From contig JBEKJU010000067.1 in assembly GCA_050011095.1 (NCBI GenBank), positions 1 to 18,020 on the forward strand: DNA of 18,020 bases, given 5' to 3'. The notes under the pieces were generated by a model. It saw only the letters and a list, made by a program, of their open reading frames with translations. It did not search any database and was not told the origin of the DNA. This DNA comes from JBEKJU01 sp050011095 (GTDB lineage Bacteria > Desulfobacterota > Syntrophorhabdia > Syntrophorhabdales > WCHB1-27). The translations under genes were made by a program, and so were the position numbers. This document shows positions 8,095 to 14,068 of this stretch, piece after piece (the stretch's first letter is position 1; each line of letters begins with the position of its first letter).

Positions 8095-8415
8095 TATCGC
8101 GTCATCTTGCCATTCTTGGGGTAGATCTGCTGGCTCACGAAACCGCTGATGGAAATCTTCAAGGAGAAAGCGTTCGACCGGGCCACGGCGTACAAAGAAT
8201 CAGGATTCGGCTGCATCAAGATTTGATGATTTCCCTTCGAAAGGGAGGATAACGACCAGACTTATCGAATAGTCATCTCCAGGAAGCAGCAGCATACGGC
8301 CGACAGTCACGGCCAGGATGCAACGGCCGCTGTTCATCGGTGTCCTCATAGGGCACGGGTGTCCCTCGTTTGTTGTTGAAGGTCCACACCCCGCGGCCTC
8401 CGCCTCCTGCACAGG
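8094..8415 (-). pseudogene. Frameshifted small gene of unknown function
   Basis: Two frames join into a protein-like sequence. The upstream frame reads CILAVTVGRMLLLPGDDYS and SLVVILP. One base slip near 8230-8240 leads into a second frame reading SKGNHQILMQPNPDSLYAV, ARSNAFSLKISISGFVSQQ and IYPKNGKMTR, then a stop at 8094-8096 directly at the hairpin. The beta-strand-like alternation on both sides of the slip, and the stop placed at a strong hairpin, argue for a former gene. A third frame upstream reads VWTFNNKRGTPVPYEDTDEQ, so a second break is possible. The true start is unclear. The family is not recognised. Confidence 0.45.
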
Positions 8416-8417
8416 CG

Positions 8418-8498
8418 TCAATATTGACCTTGATCTTTTGGCAGACACCACACTTCTTTGATTTTGCAGAGTTGTGCCCGCACCTCTTCATAGTCTTG
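8418..8498 (-). pseudogene. Out-of-frame second copy of the 3' end of the upstream secreted-protein gene
   Basis: Immediately after the stop codon of the 261-residue gene, the next frame reads YEEVRAQLCKIKEVWCLPK followed by DQGQY and a stop (8418-8420). This aligns with that gene's own C-terminus (YQEMLGRLCNIKKAWCLPK, SNGPYY), with 13 of 24 aligned residues identical, including both cysteines and the WCLPK block. The repeat period is about 82 bp, so the copies are in different frames. It is either the surviving tail of a tandem paralogue or an old partial duplication. The divergence is too high for a recent slip. Confidence 0.7.
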
Positions 8499-8499
8499 A

Positions 8500-9285
8500 T
8501 TAATAGTACGGTCCGTTAGATTTTGGCAAACACCATGCTTTTTTGATATTGCAAAGACGCCCGAGCATCTCTTGGTACTGCTTAACAATAGCTGCTCTTT
8601 CCGTCAGGCCCAGAAGCTGGATCATGTATCCATGCGGGCCCGGCATTATGACAAAAGGATACATGCCACCGAGTGGCCCACCACCTATGTCTTCGTTGGA
8701 GACATAGGGGGCGTAATACATCACGTGCGGTATGCTAAGGGTGGGGACATTTTCGCCGTTTTCCTCCGGGTTTGCGTACGTCCTCAGTACTGGAGACAGC
8801 ATGTATGAAACGCCGGCTCGCACAGGCGCTTTATAGTATCCTGTGTTGTAACGCTCTTTGATGATTTTCTTTAGTTCTCCGGGAGGAGTCCCCTTGGCCT
8901 GCATCTCTGCCGCGTCAAAAAAGACTTGCATCTGTGCCTTGACACCGGCGCTATCAAAGGAAACAGGGTAGAGAATATCATCTCTATATCCCGTAAGGGG
9001 CCAGGATCCCCTGAACGTATCGTCGCCTGTTCGGGCAACAAAGGCGTGGAATCCATTCGTGCCCCTGCGGGCAATTTCAAAGCCCTTGTCGGGGTTTAGA
9101 ACATATACGGTTGCATTGTCTCTGAGGTGCGGCGGCAATGCGCTAAGGGCCAGTTGGATTTCTAAGTCGCGCGGCAACGGCTCGATCCTATTCGTCACCT
9201 TGGGGGTTTGCTTATCTTCCGCGCTTGCAATGAGTGAAAATAGCAATAAACATGCAATTACCATAATTGCCTGAACCTTTCTCAT
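8500..9285 (-). CDS. Secreted conserved hypothetical protein
   Basis: A 261-residue exported protein. The start is MRKVQAIMV because AAAGGAGGTC precedes it closely; an in-frame ATG seven codons upstream lacks that spacing. Residues 1-22 form a classic signal peptide (LLLFSLIASA, cut before EDKQ). The mature part has LPPHLRDNATVYVLNPDKG, then GTNGFHAFVAR, a central basic region, and a GP-rich segment (GGGPLGGMYPFVIMPGPHGY) before a C-terminal tail with two cysteines (RLCNIKKAWCLPK). The 'LPPHLRD.ATVYVL...GTNGF' start is one I associate with uncharacterised periplasmic proteins in varied bacteria; no activity is known to me. It follows the SRPBCC gene by about 90 bp on the same strand and could be co-transcribed with it. 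Its 3' end is duplicated just downstream. Confidence 0.82.
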   Translation of the reverse strand: MRKVQAIMVIACLLLFSLIASAEDKQTPKVTNRIEPLPRDLEIQLALSALPPHLRDNATVYVLNPDKGFEIARRGTNGFHAFVARTGDDTFRGSWPLTGYRDDILYPVSFDSAGVKAQMQVFFDAAEMQAKGTPPGELKKIIKERYNTGYYKAPVRAGVSYMLSPVLRTYANPEENGENVPTLSIPHVMYYAPYVSNEDIGGGPLGGMYPFVIMPGPHGYMIQLLGLTERAAIVKQYQEMLGRLCNIKKAWCLPKSNGPYY

Positions 9286-9377
9286 CTTGACCTCCTTTGG
9301 TTCCAACTGCCCAATGTTGTTTCTCCACTGCTGTGATGTCTCGCTTGAAAACCTGCCCGGAGATATCGTAGCTAAGG

Positions 9378-9830
9378 TTAGTCGTGATTAATCTGTACGT
9401 CGTTGGGATACGGATGCCCTTTGCCCTTTTCCAAAATGTCCTTGAGACTCAACATGAAAACCGCCCATTTTGTGGAGCAGTGAGGGAGGATTCCGGTATC
9501 GCTCCGCCAGCCCGAATGACTGAAATGGACCCAACACTGTTTTTCGTCGGCGCTCAGAGAAAAGGCTATCTCAGTTCCAGCCCATTCATCCACGCCTTCT
9601 TTCCTATCCGCTTGCCAGCGAACGAGTTTGCCCGGTTGAAGCTCTATGACTTCAAACTTCTGACAAAAGTCTCCGAACCAGAACTCAAGTACGTCTCCGA
9701 CCTCCGAGCCGTTGCCGCGGGTATCGGAGGTCCACCACCCCGCGAGTTTCTTTGGCTCCGTTAATGCCTGATAAATGGCTTCCGGTGACGCTTTGATCCC
9801 GACTTCGTGACGGATTGTGTATGTATTCAT
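9378..9830 (-). CDS. SRPBCC/AHSA1 (START-like) domain protein
   Basis: A complete 150-residue single-domain protein of the Aha1-C-terminal-like branch of the SRPBCC fold, a hydrophobic-ligand-binding alpha/beta barrel. Diagnostic features are the opening strand IRHEVGIKASPEAIYQALTE (6-25), the helix KKLAGWWTSD (27-36), GDVLEFWFG and KFEVIELQPGKLVRWQ (about 45-74), and the long C-terminal helix with STKWAVFMLSLKDILEKGKG. A ribosome-binding site (GGAGG, six bases upstream) supports the ATG at 9830. It is a cytoplasmic protein. Relatives range from stress-related factors to cyclases, so the ligand cannot be told. It is probably the first gene of a two-gene unit with the secreted protein downstream. 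Confidence 0.9.
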   Translation of the reverse strand: MNTYTIRHEVGIKASPEAIYQALTEPKKLAGWWTSDTRGNGSEVGDVLEFWFGDFCQKFEVIELQPGKLVRWQADRKEGVDEWAGTEIAFSLSADEKQCWVHFSHSGWRSDTGILPHCSTKWAVFMLSLKDILEKGKGHPYPNDVQINHD

Positions 9831-10253
9831 TCCTTGCCTCCCTGATGGTTATCGATCCATCTCAATACGGCTAATATAACCACGGGAGATAGGGGATGCA
9901 GTCCTAACTGATACGAGAAGATTCGAGTCATTCCCCGCGCCTTCTCAAAATTGCCGCGTGAAGTATTGGACTTCTAATTCGAACCCCTAAATCACCACTA
10001 AGGAAGCTCAGGTGAGACAGCACCTGCAAGGAGAGTCTGTACTCCGACCCATAGATATAAGGATTATCAATACAAAGAAAGGGCTGTCTTGCAACATCAA
10101 CGCAACGCAAGCACCTGAACCGGCGAGAAGAGATTGTGCTTTATTTGCACTAACATAACGATCTCCTATGTATGAAACGACCTGCTGTTCTTCGCGCCCG
10201 TGTTGTGGCCGACTTGAGGAGTTTTGAAAAAGACATACCAACGCCACTTTTGC
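9831..10253. other. Unassigned stretch between the SRPBCC gene and the hydrolase stub
   Basis: No intact gene is visible. On the minus strand a frame continues from the hydrolase stub down to 10008, but with no family resemblance. AGGAG six bases before an ATG near 10155 gives only a 19-codon peptide (MLVQIKHNLFSPVQVLALR). This looks like decayed sequence. Confidence 0.4.
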
Positions 10254-10345
10254 GCCACCGGCGGCCTTGGCGATGACCGCGGCTACAAGTTTGGGCTGCG
10301 ACACATAAATCGCATGGTTACCCGTGAGCATTGTCCGGATAAACG
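10254..10345 (-). pseudogene. C-terminal stub of an alpha/beta hydrolase
   Basis: The minus strand reads KKPFIRTMLTGNHAIYVSQP then KLVAAVIAKAAGG. The block G-x-HAIYVSQPK-x-V-A-x-x-I-x-KAA is typical of the C-terminus of small alpha/beta-fold hydrolases, where the H is the catalytic histidine. No nucleophile elbow or earlier part of the domain exists upstream, because the sequence abuts the end of the oxidoreductase pseudogene (stop at 10351-10353). It is therefore a 3' remnant of about 30 codons. The family call rests on one motif. Confidence 0.5.
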
Positions 10346-10350
10346 GTTTT

Positions 10351-11297
10351 TTAATCCCTCACTTTCAGTACCACCTTACCTTTGGCCCGACCAGACTCGA
10401 CCAGCTCATGTGCCTCCCTCGCTTTGTTAAGAGGCAACACCGTTCCCGCATTGAGCTTTAACTTCCCCGCATCTACCAGCTTGGCAATTTCGGAGAGCTG
10501 CTAGCCGTCTGATCGGACCTGGAAATCCCTTGTTTCTATGCCTCGGGATGTTGCCTGCCCGGCAACATGGATACCCACGGTTGACACCAGAATTCCACCC
10601 CGACCCAGGGCCTTCACGGAACGCTCCTGAATCTCCCCTCCGATGACATCGAGAATGAGGTCGAGCGGCGACAGCGCCTCTTCGAAGGGGGCTGCTTCGT
10701 AGTCCACCACCTCGTCCGCCCCGAGGGTCGATGCATACTCCCTGTCGGCACCCCTTATGGCGGCCGCGACCACGCACCTTTCTGCTTCGCGAACTGTACT
10801 GCGAATGCGCCTACGCTGCCCGCCGCTCCATGGATCAGGACGCGCTGCCCCGGCACGAGCTGTCCCGCTTCAAACAAGGCCTGCCACGCCGTCAGGCTTG
10901 CGAGTGGAACAGACGCCGCAAGGACGTGGTCGATGGACAACGGTTTTTTGGCCACGATGCGGGCGTCGGATACCGTATATTCGGCGTAGGCGCCATCCCG
11001 CCTGGTATCGAGACGCGCAAATACCTGTTCTCCGACTTGGGGGCTCTCTACAGCCGGACCGAGTGATTCGACCACTCCGGAGACGTCCCATCCGGGGATC
11101 AAAGGAAGCTTATGCTGCAGCCGATCCTTGAGACGCCCCGCCCTCACTTTCCAGTCCAGGGGGTTCACGCCCGCTGCGTGGACCCGGATCAAAATCTCGC
11201 CCTCTCCCGGCTCGGGACGTGGTGCATCCTCGTAGACCAGCACTTCGGGGCCGCCGTATCGGTGCATCCTGACTGCCTTCATCGTCATCGCTGCCAT
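10351..11297 (-). pseudogene. Quinone oxidoreductase-like (zinc-independent MDR family), frameshift plus amber stop
   Basis: It starts well: GGAGG five bases before ATG, then MKAVRMHRYGGPEVLVYED, ILIRVHAAGVNPLDWKVRAG, PLIPGWDVSGVVE, and the NAD(P)H-binding loop VLIHGAAGSVGAFAVQFAKQ. A one-base loss near 10770 breaks the frame after KQKGA; the other frame resumes VVAAAIRGADREYASTLGA and LDLILDVIGGE. An in-frame TAG at 10501-10503 then interrupts QVRSDG / QLSEIAKLVDAGKLKLNAG, which runs on to KGKVVLKVRD and a stop at 10351-10353. CAG to TAG is the simplest explanation. With the missing base restored, the length is about 315 residues, normal for the family. The ancestral role would be NADPH-dependent reduction of quinones or enones. 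It is inactive as it stands unless both lesions are sequencing errors. Confidence 0.85.
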
Positions 11298-11312
11298 GAG
11301 TGCCTCCTTGCT

Positions 11313-11499
11313 TCAATCAGCTGAAATCAGCCCGTCTTCCCCCTCACATGGTCCCAGACCTCTGCATCGGGCGAAGGCGGATGTGAGAAACACGACGGCC
11401 TTGGATCTCATCAGGTGTCCTGAGCCTGCCGAGCGGAACGCTGGTGGAAAGCATCTTCAAGGTCTCTTCTCCCGCTCCGGTGGAAGCCACCGCCATCTT
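11313..11499 (-). pseudogene. C-terminal stub of a short-chain dehydrogenase (SDR)
   Basis: The minus strand reads ETLKMLSTSVPLGRLRTPDE then I. After a loss of about two bases (near 11403) it continues KAVVFLTSAFARC in another frame, to a stop at 11313-11315. The block VPLGRLGTPDEIAKAVVFLAS is the standard near-C-terminal signature of classical SDR oxidoreductases. The terminal 'G-x-x-L-x-V-D-G-G' that should follow is replaced by unrelated residues, and there is no N-terminal Rossmann fold upstream. It lies just upstream of the oxidoreductase pseudogene. Confidence 0.7.
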
Positions 11500-11713
11500 C
11501 AATTGTTATATTCTTTCGCCAGCCGGTCGGTACGGACCGTACTGAAATAGCACCACCGTCAGACGTAGTCGGAGAATACTTCAGGGATCCGGCGTCGCTT
11601 CATGCGTCTCCGTTCAAGGCGTCCTTTTGGACGGCCTGGTTTTCACGTTTGCCTTACCGCGCGTCGGTATTCAACGGGCCGACCCGCAAAGATGGAGCCC
11701 CGTCACCGGATTA

Positions 11714-12052
11714 TTACACGAGGCTCTCGTCCATCCACCCGACCTTTACGATCCGTATCCGGCTGAGGTCGCTTATGCCGAGATGGTACTTCCTGTCGGC
11801 CTCGGCAATGTGGATAGGCTCCACATCGAGAGGCCTGTCCTCTCCGAAGCTCGCGATCCTCTTCAGGCGCAGTAGCTCGGCGCCGACCGCGTCGGTTGCG
11901 ACGGGGTCGGTCCCCACTATAATCCCCTTATAGGGCCAGACGAAGCGCCTGTCGAAAAAACTGGCCCCCCGCCCGTAGAACTGGGGTGTCAGGGCGACAA
12001 GGACATTGAGTCTCGTTTTCCCCTTCACGACAGGGAGTGTCCAGATGCGGCC
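11714..12052 (-). pseudogene. C-terminal stub of a DUF362-type protein
   Basis: An open segment of about 113 codons reads RIWTLPVVKGKTRLNVLVAL, then FYGRGASFFDRRFVWPYKGI, VGTDPVATDAVGAELL, FGEDRPLDVEPIHIAEADRK and ISDLSRIRIVKVGW. The GTDPVATDAVG and DLSRIRIVKVGW blocks match the C-terminal half of DUF362 proteins, which are often exported and near iron-sulfur domains. An in-frame TAG (12053-12055) closes the frame upstream, and no N-terminal half is found. A GTG at 12026-12028 could start a 104-residue product, but it has no ribosome-binding site. It is most likely a 5'-truncated pseudogene. Confidence 0.7.
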
Positions 12053-12193
12053 CTAAGCCGGGGAGGCCCTCCCGTCCCGACAATCGCTCTCCGGCCGATC
12101 TCTAAGATGGCCTGTTCCTGCTGTGGACTGCCCACCGTCTTCCTGCCGAATCAGAAAACTCCGATTTCTCGAAGCTTTTGTTTCTGAACTCAT

Positions 12194-12430
12194 TTACCAC
12201 AAGAAGGGAATCAACGCCTTCGTCCGTTTCTTGTAATCAGGGTATTCGTTTGGAAATTGCCGCGCCATAAGCTTGTCTTCCGCGTCCATCCGCCAGATAA
12301 AAAGGGCACCGAGGATGACCGGAAGGAAGATGAAAGCGCCGCCGCAGACAATCGCCGAACCGATTGTCGCGATAAAGCCCCCGGTATACATCGGATGTCG
12401 GACGTAGCGGCAAGGGCCGGACGTTACAAG
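12194..12430 (-). pseudogene. C-terminal stub of an isoprenylcysteine carboxyl methyltransferase-like membrane protein
   Basis: The minus strand reads LVTSGPCRYVRHPMYTGGFI, then a hydrophobic stretch (IGSAIVCGGAFIFLPVILGALFI), RMDAEDKLMARQFPNEYPDY and KKRTKALIPFLW. 'G-P-x-RYVRHPMYTG' is the SAM-binding signature of the ICMT/PEMT-like family, and the E-x-x-L-x-x-xF-x-x-EY-x-x-Y-x-x-RT-x-x-x-IP ending is equally typical. Only the last 80 or so residues of a protein normally about 150-200 long remain. Homology stops at about 12430-12435, where an IS3-family OrfA fragment in the opposite orientation begins. Confidence 0.8.
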
Positions 12431-12435
12431 CTCAC

Positions 12436-12537
12436 AAGGGGGAGCAGACCCTCGTGGAATTAGGTGCCCGCTTCCGGGTCCACCCCACCGAGATCGCGGA
12501 ATGGAAGAAGCAGCTTCTGGACATGGCGTCGGGGTAA
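12436..12537 (+). mobile_element. Fragment of IS3-family transposase OrfA
   Basis: The plus strand reads KGEQTLVELGARFRVHPTEI then AEWKKQLLDMASG and a stop (12535-12537). This matches the helix-turn-helix segment of IS3-family OrfA proteins, whose usual form is 'KG-x-KT-x-x-ELAS-x-x-x-VHPNQI-x-x-WKKQLL-x-x-A'. There is no OrfA start, no OrfB and no clear terminal inverted repeats, so it is a relic of about 100 bp. It directly abuts the truncated methyltransferase, suggesting the insertion or its later deletion removed that gene's 5' end. Confidence 0.75.
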
Positions 12538-12992
12538 CGGCAAAACCGGCAGACTGAAAAAATATCTTGACTTCCCGTTATCTCCTATCCTATATAACTA
12601 TTGTTATACGCAATTATAGTTAACTTCCCGTCGTTTTCAGGAGAGGAAGGCACTGCCCGAAGAAGGGTGCCGGCCGCTCGACATACAGGAGAACCCGGGG
12701 TATTTATCTGCCTTGCCACGCGCTGGCCGCACGGTAGCGCATGCCTTTACAGGGCACTGACCCCCAGGACAAATTCCTGATGATGGAAGCCGAGCGTAGC
12801 GGCGGGCGAAAACGATCCGGTTGGGCTGCGTTTTGCTCAGTAGCTTTCCGCCTGCATTTCAAAAATGCCGGACCCCGGAGGCTTGTCCGGGGCACGTGAC
12901 TGCGACGAGGCGACTCCGGTATGACGGGACACCCCCGTGAAAGGGGAGCGGGCGGAGCCTTGCAATAACCAGGAGCGAATTGGAGGACCCTG
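12538..12992. other. Intergenic region upstream of the TPS operon
   Basis: About 450 bp lie between the IS relic and the FKBP gene. The first 100 bp are AT-rich with promoter-like and palindromic sequence (listed separately). Later sequence includes a 7-bp stem hairpin (CCCCGGA/TCCGGGG, 12873-12892) and a 39-codon frame (about 12780-12900) without recognisable features. If the promoter at 12567 drives the operon, the leader would be close to 400 nt. Confidence 0.4.
12567..12631 (+). promoter_or_regulatory. Putative promoter overlapped by an inverted repeat
   Basis: TTGACT (12567-12572) is followed after 18 bp by TATATA (12591-12596), a moderate sigma70 match. An inverted repeat with arms TAACTAT (12595-12601) and ATAGTTA (12616-12622) overlaps the -10 end. 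A direct repeat, ACTTCCCGT, flanks the whole at 12570-12578 and 12623-12631. The arrangement resembles an operator, but the distance to the first gene (about 400 bp) is long and no regulator gene is adjacent. Confidence 0.35.
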
Positions 12993-13835
12993 ATGGTTTC
13001 TGACAAGAATTGGCGTCGCCGTATATTCCCGGCTCTTATCATGGCAGTACTTATGCTCTCCTGTCCTGTCCCTTCACGGTCGGAGGGACAAAGCGTCAGA
13101 GCCGGAGACGAGGCGGCCGTCCATTTTACCTGCCGTCTCAAGAACGGCGACCTCGCCGCGTCGTCGTATCAATCGGTCGCCGCCGACCCTTCCTTGCGCA
13201 AATCCGCCATCTTCGTGCCAAGGACCGTGAATACCCCCATTGCGATCACGGCAGGCCAGCCCTGCGAGACCCCAGCCCCCGGCCAGGAAAGAAGCATGGA
13301 GGAGGAGATCCTCGCCCGGCTCTCCGGGGCGATCGTCGGAATGCGGACCGGTGAAAAGCAGACCCGCGAAATCAAGGCCGAGCGCCGGCCCGAGCAGAAG
13401 AAGGACGAATACTTCCTCAAGATGGCCCGGGTGAGACAGAGGGCGAAAGAGATGCGCTTTGCCCTGGAGGACTATAAGTCCCGGACAGGCAGGACGCCTG
13501 AAGTGGGCCAGCCCTTCACCATCGACCCCGCGGTGCCGGGCAAGGTCGCCTCGGTCACGAAAAAGGAGGTGGTCGTCCGGTTCTCGGCCGAGGCCGGGTC
13601 CAGGGTCGCGACGCCTTTAGGAAAAGGGACTGTAAAAGAACTGGCGGATCACTATGAGATCACCATCGACGCCCATCCGGGAGACCTCGTGCGGACCGGG
13701 GGACTCGTGGGGCGCGTCGTTGGCGTCGACGACCGGTTTATCAGCATCGACTACGGCCATCCCTTCGGGGGGGAGCCGCTTTCCTGCGACATCCTGGTGG
13801 AGCCGGTGAAGCCGGCCGTGAAAGCCGCGAAATAA
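12993..13835 (+). CDS. Periplasmic FKBP/SlyD-like peptidyl-prolyl isomerase
   Basis: A 280-residue exported protein. Residues 1-30 are a signal sequence (RRRIFPALIMAVLMLSC); Cys24 after MLS gives a weak lipobox, so a lipoprotein is possible. From about residue 35, VRAGDEAAVHFTCRLKNGDL is the opening strand pair of an FKBP domain. The LSGAIVGMRTGEKQTREIKAE segment (110-130) matches the 'L-x-GMK-x-GEKR-x-x-x-x' strand of FKBPs. A SlyD-like ending follows (VVGVDDRFISIDYGHPFGG, EPLSCDILVE, 242-270). Between them (172-215) is a similar 'PGKVASVTKKEVVVRFS..G' unit, suggesting a duplicated insert-in-flap half. TTGGAGGA supports the ATG. It is first in an operon with TPS genes, 18 bp from the next gene, so a folding role for the secreted partner is likely. 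FHA in Bordetella has a periplasmic prolyl-isomerase helper of a different family (Par27), which makes the idea credible. The prolyl isomerase activity itself is not proven by visible residues. Confidence 0.82.
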   Translation: MVSDKNWRRRIFPALIMAVLMLSCPVPSRSEGQSVRAGDEAAVHFTCRLKNGDLAASSYQSVAADPSLRKSAIFVPRTVNTPIAITAGQPCETPAPGQERSMEEEILARLSGAIVGMRTGEKQTREIKAERRPEQKKDEYFLKMARVRQRAKEMRFALEDYKSRTGRTPEVGQPFTIDPAVPGKVASVTKKEVVVRFSAEAGSRVATPLGKGTVKELADHYEITIDAHPGDLVRTGGLVGRVVGVDDRFISIDYGHPFGGEPLSCDILVEPVKPAVKAAK

Positions 13836-13853
13836 GGGCTCGGAAGGAAATAA

Positions 13854-14030
13854 ATGAGTCAGATGGCGAAGGATTTTTGGCTGATCGGCGAGGCGCGGAA
13901 AGGCCAAATGTACTGGATGTACATGACCTTTTCGCAACGAAGCGGGCGGACAAAAAGCCCTAAGAGGTCGAGGGAGTTCTTCCATGCGTTTATCCGAGAA
14001 GAAATGTTAAGGAAACGGACGTCCCGGTGA
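13854..14030 (+). CDS. Small basic protein (58 residues) in the TPS operon
   Basis: A 58-codon gene starts at the ATG at 13854, with GGAAGG six bases upstream. It lies 18 bp after the FKBP stop and 38 bp before the TpsB start, so it sits squarely inside the operon. The product begins MSQMAKDFWLIGEARKGQMY, continues WMYMTFSQRSGRTKSPKRSR and ends EFFHAFIREEMLRKRTSR. It is strongly basic, with an aromatic and methionine-rich middle, and has no signal peptide or clear TM helix, so it is probably cytoplasmic. It matches no family I know. Its position, spacing and ribosome-binding site support a real gene; the opposite-strand frame over the same bases has no such support. A regulatory or translational-coupling peptide is one possibility. 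Confidence 0.55.
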   Translation: MSQMAKDFWLIGEARKGQMYWMYMTFSQRSGRTKSPKRSREFFHAFIREEMLRKRTSR

Positions 14031-14068
14031 TGCGCGATCAGGCTTTTAGGCCCTGGTGATCTGGATTT

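Noticed and set aside
10870..11131. Several frames on both strands opposite or shifted from the oxidoreductase
   Set aside because: They are shadows of the MDR coding sequence, rich in arginine and proline as expected from out-of-frame GC-rich DNA.
12704..13141. 145-codon minus-strand frame upstream of and overlapping the FKBP gene
   Set aside because: It is arginine- and proline-rich, low in structure, has no ribosome-binding site, and overlaps the well-supported FKBP start on the other strand.
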